Shown here: piece after piece, positions 35,302 through 40,120 of the stretch
How the letters are laid out: each line of letters starts with the position of its first letter
How positions within the stretch are numbered: the stretch's first letter is position 1
From: Candidatus Cloacimonadota bacterium
GTDB lineage: Bacteria; Cloacimonadota; Cloacimonadia; JGIOTU-2
Direction of reading: 5' to 3'
DNA: 40,120 bases
Assembly: GCA_030613025.1 (NCBI GenBank)
Contig: JAUWMT010000024.1
Span: forward strand, 1 to 40,120
Position numbers and translations under genes: made by a program
The notes under the pieces: model-generated
What the model saw: the letters and a program-made list of their open reading frames with translations, nothing else
Database searches by the model: none
Told to the model about the DNA's origin: nothing

Positions 35302-38067
35302 CTATCTCATCAACAGCATCTTTTTCACAATATCTTTTCCTGAGGTAGATAATCTGTAGAAATATACACCGTTTGGTGCGTTCTTACCGTGTTCATCTTT
35401 TCCATTCCACGTTACTGTATGAAATCCGCTTGATTGTTCGTCATCTTTCAAAGTGGTGATGTATTGTCCTTTACAGTTATATATAGATAACTCTATATGT
35501 TCTGTGTTCGGTAATGAATATCGTATGGTAACACTATTACTCACAGGATTCGGGAAGTTTATGAGCTTATAATCAGTGGGAGTAAAAGAATGTCCTTCAT
35601 CTTTGAAAGAGACCATATAATAATCCTTTACTTCCTCCACATGAACAGTACCTTGATGCAACTCCATTGCTTTTGGATCATATGTGAAGTAATCAATCAC
35701 TTTTTTATTTCCTGCTTTATCACCGTAGTACATCTCGAATGTCATGTCACCTGTAGTGCCGTCAAGCATATAGGCGCGAATGTCCATCTCCTCATCAGTT
35801 ACAATTTCTGCTCCTTTGCATTCATCATCGATATACACTGCTACTTCCATGGGGAGTTCTTCAGGGTTGAGTTCAATATAAATGGGTATGTAGTCAGCTT
35901 TTTCTTCATAATCGAAGTTCAGTGCTTTTCCTCTCTCTTCAGGAGGTTCACCGCCACCTGTATAACTCCATACAAAATCTTCATCTTCAAAGCATTTTAC
36001 CACGACACAATCACCATAATTCAGCGCTCTTCTATCTTGAGGTCTCACCCAAGGGCTTTCCGGTTCAGGTTCTTCTCTCTGGTATGTCCAATTTTGTGTT
36101 TGAATGAAGTACATGTTATCTATAGAGTTCTCAAATGCATCATTGACATCCTGTGTTTCATCGATGAAATATCCAATCCAGTTTTCATTACCCTCTGCAA
36201 CAAGCGGTATTTCTGTATCGGGTTCCTCGAGGAAGCCGGGAACATCTATCGTGATCGGTTCTTCGTTCAGCATCTTAAATTTGTAACCTTGTCTACTGGT
36301 TAGAATATGCTCATCTGATTCCCATGAATCATCATCATAGAAAATCTTATGTAAATCTCCAGGGTCTCCCACGGTTCTCCAGAATAGCGTATCCAAGTAA
36401 GTATATGGTTGTACCATAATATCAGCCAATAAGTATTTAGCCATATCACCAACATAGTCTTTTTCATTTGTCAATATATCAAGTGCTGGATAGCACATCC
36501 ATCGCCATTCATAACCTAATTTTGGTAATTGCCAATCATCCCATTTGTGATTAATTGCAGGAAATGCTCCCATATCCGAGGGTGTTCCATCAGTATCGTT
36601 GTATAATGTGTCAGGATCACCTGTGTCTATACAAGGGGAAAAACCTTCGGTTCTCCACATTAATGTATAGTCATCACTGTTGGGATAGTTGAATTTTGGA
36701 TCTTCTTCTAAGCAACCATTACCTACAATAACACCACTATAATTTATAGATCCATTATAACCATTATCATAAGAATCGCAATAACTTACTTCAATTACTC
36801 CTGGAGTCTCACTACCTATACCACATACGTCATTATTTGCTGTTATATTATTAAAGACAACGTTATTATTTCCAGAGGATGTAGAAAAAAAATAGATACC
36901 GGCTTCACTGGAGTTATTCACAATTGTGTTAGAGAGAATATCAGTATCTGTTACATTGTATCCTGTACATATCGCACCACCATTGACACCTGTGCCGTCT
37001 CTAATAATATTACCTTTGATTAGTACATTATTACATTCTACAGCTATTGCACTTGCAGCAGAGAATACTAAAGTACCACATCCCATCGTATTATCAACAA
37101 ATTCATTTCCAATTATTTCTGCTCCTTCTTGCCATCTAATAGTTACAGCTCCACCATTTTGTGATGAGTTATCTTCGAATAGATTGTTATGAATGTATTC
37201 GCCATCTAATACAGCTCCACTATATCCTCCCCATGCTATTTCATCTGGTACTGCAGAAGAAGAACAACGTCTTATTGTGTTACACTCTATCGATGAGCCA
37301 CCGTATATTCCACCACCACCCCAACCTTGAACACTACAATCTTCTATGGTATTATCATATACAACTGCGGAATATGCATAAATGCCTCCACCTTCGTTTG
37401 AAGTGCAATATGAAATTGTGTTATTTCTTATCGTTATATCATCATCTGTAGCCCAAATACCACCACCTTTTCCATGGTCATCATTTTGAGTTGACGTACA
37501 GTTTTCAATATTGTTATACGATATTAATCCGGGTGAATCAATAGAAATAGCTCCGCCATTACGATATTGCTCGTAGCAATTACAATTATCAAAATCATTG
37601 TAAGTTATGAGACAATAATCACAGTTATCAATGAATATACCATGACTATTACAATTTATTATTACATTATCATAAATTAGTAAACCAGGACTGTCAGTAC
37701 ATGAGATACCAATACTAAAGTTTGATAACGTAAAACCAATTATCTTATCCTGTGGATAAGCAGTTTCTGCATCATTTAGATTAAAAGCTTTTTCTGTACC
37801 TGTTCCCTGTATAATACAATCATCAGGACCATTCTCAGATCTAACTATTAAATGTTTCTCAGTTCCATCCCAGGAAAGATTTATGTTGTTTGCACCCGTA
37901 TAGGTTCCGTCCTTCACAAGAACTATATCTCCATCGCTTGCTTCATTAATACCAGCTTGTATCGTAAGATAATCTCCGCCACCATTGCAATCTACTATTA
38001 TCGTATCAGCAAGACATATTGTAATTGTCAATATCACTAACCCTGTCGTAAGAATTATTTTTTTCAT
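35302..38067 (-). CDS. Secreted parallel beta-helix protein with sorting tail
   Basis: About 921 residues. The signal peptide (KKIILTTGLVILTITICLA) is followed by DTIIVDCNGGGDYLTIQAGI, the same opening as the gene downstream, then beta-helix coils to about residue 490 (repeated N-x-I-x-x-C, G-G-I-W/Y-A, N-x-F/I-x-x-N). A non-repetitive middle region (about 500-810) contains WRWMCYPALDIL and many acidic residues. The sorting module has NFPNPVSNSVTIRY and GVYFYRLSTSG. Here PNPV replaces the usual PNPF. GGAG lies about 8 bases before the ATG at 38067; the ATG at 38085 lacks such a site. It is probably a paralogue of its downstream neighbour. Confidence 0.8.
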   Translation of the reverse strand: MKKIILTTGLVILTITICLADTIIVDCNGGGDYLTIQAGINEASDGDIVLVKDGTYTGANNINLSWDGTEKHLIVRSENGPDDCIIQGTGTEKAFNLNDAETAYPQDKIIGFTLSNFSIGISCTDSPGLLIYDNVIINCNSHGIFIDNCDYCLITYNDFDNCNCYEQYRNGGAISIDSPGLISYNNIENCTSTQNDDHGKGGGIWATDDDITIRNNTISYCTSNEGGGIYAYSAVVYDNTIEDCSVQGWGGGGIYGGSSIECNTIRRCSSSAVPDEIAWGGYSGAVLDGEYIHNNLFEDNSSQNGGAVTIRWQEGAEIIGNEFVDNTMGCGTLVFSAASAIAVECNNVLIKGNIIRDGTGVNGGAICTGYNVTDTDILSNTIVNNSSEAGIYFFSTSSGNNNVVFNNITANNDVCGIGSETPGVIEVSYCDSYDNGYNGSINYSGVIVGNGCLEEDPKFNYPNSDDYTLMWRTEGFSPCIDTGDPDTLYNDTDGTPSDMGAFPAINHKWDDWQLPKLGYEWRWMCYPALDILTNEKDYVGDMAKYLLADIMVQPYTYLDTLFWRTVGDPGDLHKIFYDDDSWESDEHILTSRQGYKFKMLNEEPITIDVPGFLEEPDTEIPLVAEGNENWIGYFIDETQDVNDAFENSIDNMYFIQTQNWTYQREEPEPESPWVRPQDRRALNYGDCVVVKCFEDEDFVWSYTGGGEPPEERGKALNFDYEEKADYIPIYIELNPEELPMEVAVYIDDECKGAEIVTDEEMDIRAYMLDGTTGDMTFEMYYGDKAGNKKVIDYFTYDPKAMELHQGTVHVEEVKDYYMVSFKDEGHSFTPTDYKLINFPNPVSNSVTIRYSLPNTEHIELSIYNCKGQYITTLKDDEQSSGFHTVTWNGKDEHGKNAPNGVYFYRLSTSGKDIVKKMLLMR

Positions 38068-38085
38068 GTTATAACTCCATTTCAT

Positions 38086-38607
38086 TTTTAGTTAACAAAT
38101 TACCTCATTAAAATGAGCAACCAAAACTGTATCCCTCAATTTCATAATCAATCCTTTCTGTAGATATCACCTCTCATATTCCATAACCTCACTATTCCAG
38201 GGATAAAGAATAGCAAGGCGGGAGTGTATGAATTTGTTTTTTCCAAGTTTTTGAAATGTATTACAGGTGCACTTATATGCGGTATTATAATTGTGGGAGA
38301 GAATGTAACTCTCATAATAGAAGAAAGTTATACAATGCCGGAGGGGGGGGGGTAAGTCCTCCGTAAAAATTATTCCTACTACAGAACGTTGCCTTCATAT
38401 TTTTTCCTTTGAATAGATTAGTGAGAATTGCTATATGCTTGTCAAATTTAATGAATAAATAAAATTCAAAACTTAAAAATTTACTTGGCTCTACAAAATA
38501 GCTCATCCGGTTACTTATCATGAATGAATATACATGCATGCTTCCCTTATTTTTATTGACAACATATCTACTTGACAGGGACGTTCCCATATTTAATAAG
38601 GTGAGAC
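38086..38607. other. Divergent upstream region of the beta-helix pair and nusB
   Basis: There is no convincing gene in these 522 bases. They include a G10 tract (38343-38352) flanked by CGGAGG and CCTCCG words that could pair. Two TTGACA hexamers (38556 and 38572) and a short dyad GGGACGTTCCC (38578-38588) lie just before nusB. No well-spaced -10 element accompanies either TTGACA. Confidence 0.5.
38343..38352 (+). repeat. G10 homopolymer in a divergent intergenic region
   Basis: Ten consecutive G, about 275 bases upstream of the beta-helix gene start at 38067 and 255 bases upstream of nusB. Length changes here would alter spacing but not a reading frame. Confidence 0.9.
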
Positions 38608-39048
38608 ATGAAACGACGAGAAGCCAGAGAAATCGCAGTGCAGATGCTTTACGGACTCTACTTTGAAGAGATCCCTGAAGAGACATCCGCCTTTGAACAA
38701 TTACTTGAGAAGAAATTCCACGAATCGATATCCATGAACGAAGTAACCTTTACTCTCGAAGATAAGAATTTCTGTATCGATCTCGTGAAGAAAACCTATC
38801 AGCACCTACAGAAAATTGACGAGCTTATCAAACGGTTCTTAAAAAAATGGTCATTTGACAGGATAAATATTATTGAGAAAAGTATCCTCCGCCTTGCAGT
38901 TATGGAATTAGAATATACGGACATTCCGAAAAAAGTAGCGATCAATGAAGCGGTGGAACTCGCTGAGGATTTCTCAGGACAGAAATCAAAGAAATTCGTG
39001 AATGGCATTTTAGATGCCATTATGCATAGGGAAAAGAAAGATGATTAA
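38608..39048 (+). CDS. nusB: Transcription antitermination factor NusB
   Basis: NusB binds boxA RNA with S10 and supports antitermination on rRNA operons. The 146-residue protein has the typical all-helical pattern: KRREAREIAVQMLYGLYF at the N-terminus (the R-x-x-A-R-E-x-A-x-Q-x-L-Y signature), DELIKRFLKKWSFDRINIIE near residue 71, RLAVMELEYTDIPKKVAINE, and a closing KKFVNGILDAI. All features are intact. The glycosyltransferase gene starts inside its last codons (8-base overlap), so the two are probably translated from one message. Confidence 0.95.
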   Translation: MKRREAREIAVQMLYGLYFEEIPEETSAFEQLLEKKFHESISMNEVTFTLEDKNFCIDLVKKTYQHLQKIDELIKRFLKKWSFDRINIIEKSILRLAVMELEYTDIPKKVAINEAVELAEDFSGQKSKKFVNGILDAIMHREKKDD

Positions 39049-39928
39049 CGTAAGTCTCGGCATTTTTGCCTATAATGAAGAAAAAAATATCAGGCAGCTT
39101 CTGCAAGCTGTTGAAGAGCAGGTTCTGAAAAAAGTTGAACTGAAAGAGATCATTGTGGTATCCAGCGCATCAAAAGACAGAACGGACGATATTGTTCGTG
39201 AATACGAGAAGAAAGATCCACGCATAAAGCTCATCGTACAAAATGAGCGTAAAGGAAAATCCTCAGCGATCAATCTTTTCCTCAAAGAAGCGACAGGCGA
39301 TGTGCTCATTATTGAGAGCGCAGACACAATTCCCGCAAAGAACACTATCGAAAAACTGGCAGTACCTTTTTATGATGAAACCATCGGCATGACAGGCGGG
39401 CGACCGGAACCGATCAATAATCCGAAAAGTTTTATCGGGTTCGCAGTGTGTATGATGTGGCACTTGCATCACAGGATGGCATTGATATCTCCCAAGATCG
39501 GTGAGATGGCATCCTTCCGCAATATGGTGAAAGAAATCCCTGAGCATAGCCCTGTTGATGAAGCGAGCATCGAGTCGATAATCACGCATAAAGGACTGAA
39601 ACTCAAATATGTGCCTGACGCGATCGTCCACAACAAAGGACCGGAGAATGTATCTGATTTTATCAAGCAGCGCAGAAGAATTTATGCCGGGCATTTGTGG
39701 CTGCAGGACAATCAGGATTATACTGTTGTGTCCCAAAATTCCGGACTGATCATCGGGCTGACCATGAAGGAATTGTCCCTCAATCCCGTGAAAGACCTGA
39801 AGATAGTCTTTACAATATTCCTCGAGATCTGGGGACGTTTTCTCGGCTGGTATGATTATAAAATTTTAAAGAAAATTCCTTACAAATGGGATATCTCGGA
39901 ATCCACAAAGGATTTGAGCAAATCATAA
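39041..39928 (+). CDS. Family-2 glycosyltransferase
   Basis: About 295 residues. The GT-A fold start is clear: SLGIFAYNEEKNIRQLLQAV, then IIVVSSASKDRTDDIV, then ERKGKSSAINLFLKEATGD. The metal-binding position reads ESAD instead of the common D-x-D. The Q-x-x-R-W-type motif is present as QRRRIYAGH. A hydrophobic or amphipathic stretch near residues 255-275 suggests membrane association. I start at the ATG at 39041, because the family sequence begins there and it overlaps the nusB stop. It likely adds a sugar to an exopolysaccharide, lipid or protein. Confidence 0.85.
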   Translation: MINVSLGIFAYNEEKNIRQLLQAVEEQVLKKVELKEIIVVSSASKDRTDDIVREYEKKDPRIKLIVQNERKGKSSAINLFLKEATGDVLIIESADTIPAKNTIEKLAVPFYDETIGMTGGRPEPINNPKSFIGFAVCMMWHLHHRMALISPKIGEMASFRNMVKEIPEHSPVDEASIESIITHKGLKLKYVPDAIVHNKGPENVSDFIKQRRRIYAGHLWLQDNQDYTVVSQNSGLIIGLTMKELSLNPVKDLKIVFTIFLEIWGRFLGWYDYKILKKIPYKWDISESTKDLSKS

Positions 39929-39930
39929 TT

Positions 39931-39994
39931 GAGATTACTCTAAAAAGGGTATGATTAGAAATATGTTAGAAAAATTTTTAAATATTTGGAAACC
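39931..39994 (+). repeat. 64-base dispersed repeat, copy 2
   Basis: Gap-free alignment to 27677-27740. It begins 3 bases after the glycosyltransferase stop and leads into the hairpin at 40011. Confidence 0.6.
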
Positions 39995-40010
39995 ATTACT
40001 ATCCTCCTCT

Positions 40011-40072
40011 CGTTCCCAAAGCTTTAGGACGTTAAATGCGAAGCAAATTTAACTGTTCCCACTTTGGGAACG
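40011..40072. repeat. Nested GTTCCCAAAG hairpin, family D
   Basis: CGTTCCCAAAG (40011-40021) pairs with CTTTGGGAACG (40062-40072). Inside, GTTAAAT pairs with ATTTAAC. The outer arms and flanking ATTGCG/CTCG-type bases match 11592-11617 in the opposite orientation. The remaining bases to the window end show no gene. Confidence 0.6.
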
Positions 40073-40120
40073 CAATGTCTTATCGTCTTCCGTTACCAAG
40101 CCAGTCTTCATTGCATTACG

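Noticed and set aside
38312-38686. A 124-codon minus-strand frame overlapping nusB
   Set aside because: It overlaps the start of nusB in antisense, includes the G10 tract as prolines and shows no domain or start signal.

Overview
The window is a low-GC bacterial chromosome segment with dense, mostly intact genes and no rRNA, tRNA or CRISPR array that I could recognise. Six large secreted proteins end in the same roughly 80-residue C-terminal module: a PNPF-type motif, then an I-Y-N/D-x-x-G-x strand, then W-D/N-G-K-D, then G-(I/V)-Y-(F/L)-Y and a basic tail. With the Gram-negative-style signal peptides and lipoprotein, this points to the FCB superphylum. The style of the C-terminal modules and the density of palindromic intergenic repeats resemble Candidatus Cloacimonadota. 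That assignment is inference, since there is no marker RNA in the window.

Layout. 1-2651: an Mrp/NBP35-like P-loop ATPase, then an IS256-family element with a frameshifted transposase, inserted beside a small inverted-repeat element. 2789-5572: a secreted C39-like peptidase/LRR/Ig protein. 6194-11307: a TetR-type regulator with a dyad just upstream, followed by a 1491-residue beta-helix/PKD surface protein. 11700-15263: NAD-dependent DNA ligase and a seven-repeat secreted protein. 15264-15919: remains of a four-helix-bundle (S23/IVP) gene and a double hairpin. 15920-22199, minus strand: a likely operon of a phosphotransferase/P-loop kinase fusion, cobalamin-dependent methionine synthase (metH) and methylenetetrahydrofolate reductase (metF). 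22499-25288: a membrane protein with a split zinc ribbon, a Cache-like lipoprotein and a THEP1-like NTPase. 26040-27563: a seven-repeat FG-GAP protein bracketed by identical palindromic repeats. 28008-30272: an ECF sigma factor, an overlapping single-pass membrane protein (probable anti-sigma) and a triple-PDZ protein, preceded by an ECF-type promoter and ended by a terminator. 30770-32680, minus strand: PIN-PhoH ATPase and an HD hydrolase. 32905-38067, minus strand: two tandem beta-helix surface proteins. 38608-39925: nusB overlapping a family-2 glycosyltransferase.

The genes fall into three themes: conserved housekeeping (ligA, nusB, metH/metF, phoH-like), surface proteins that share one export/sorting tail but carry different repeat folds (LRR, beta-helix, two kinds of seven-fold propeller-like repeats), and a possible envelope-stress sigma module that could monitor such export.

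The most unusual content is between the genes. At least five families of palindromic repeats are present. One palindrome is caught inserted in a second repeat element whose uninterrupted copy also lies in the window. Long G/C homopolymers (9-11 bases) occur in an ATPase gene, in a surface-protein gene and upstream of a surface-protein gene, which raises the possibility of phase variation.
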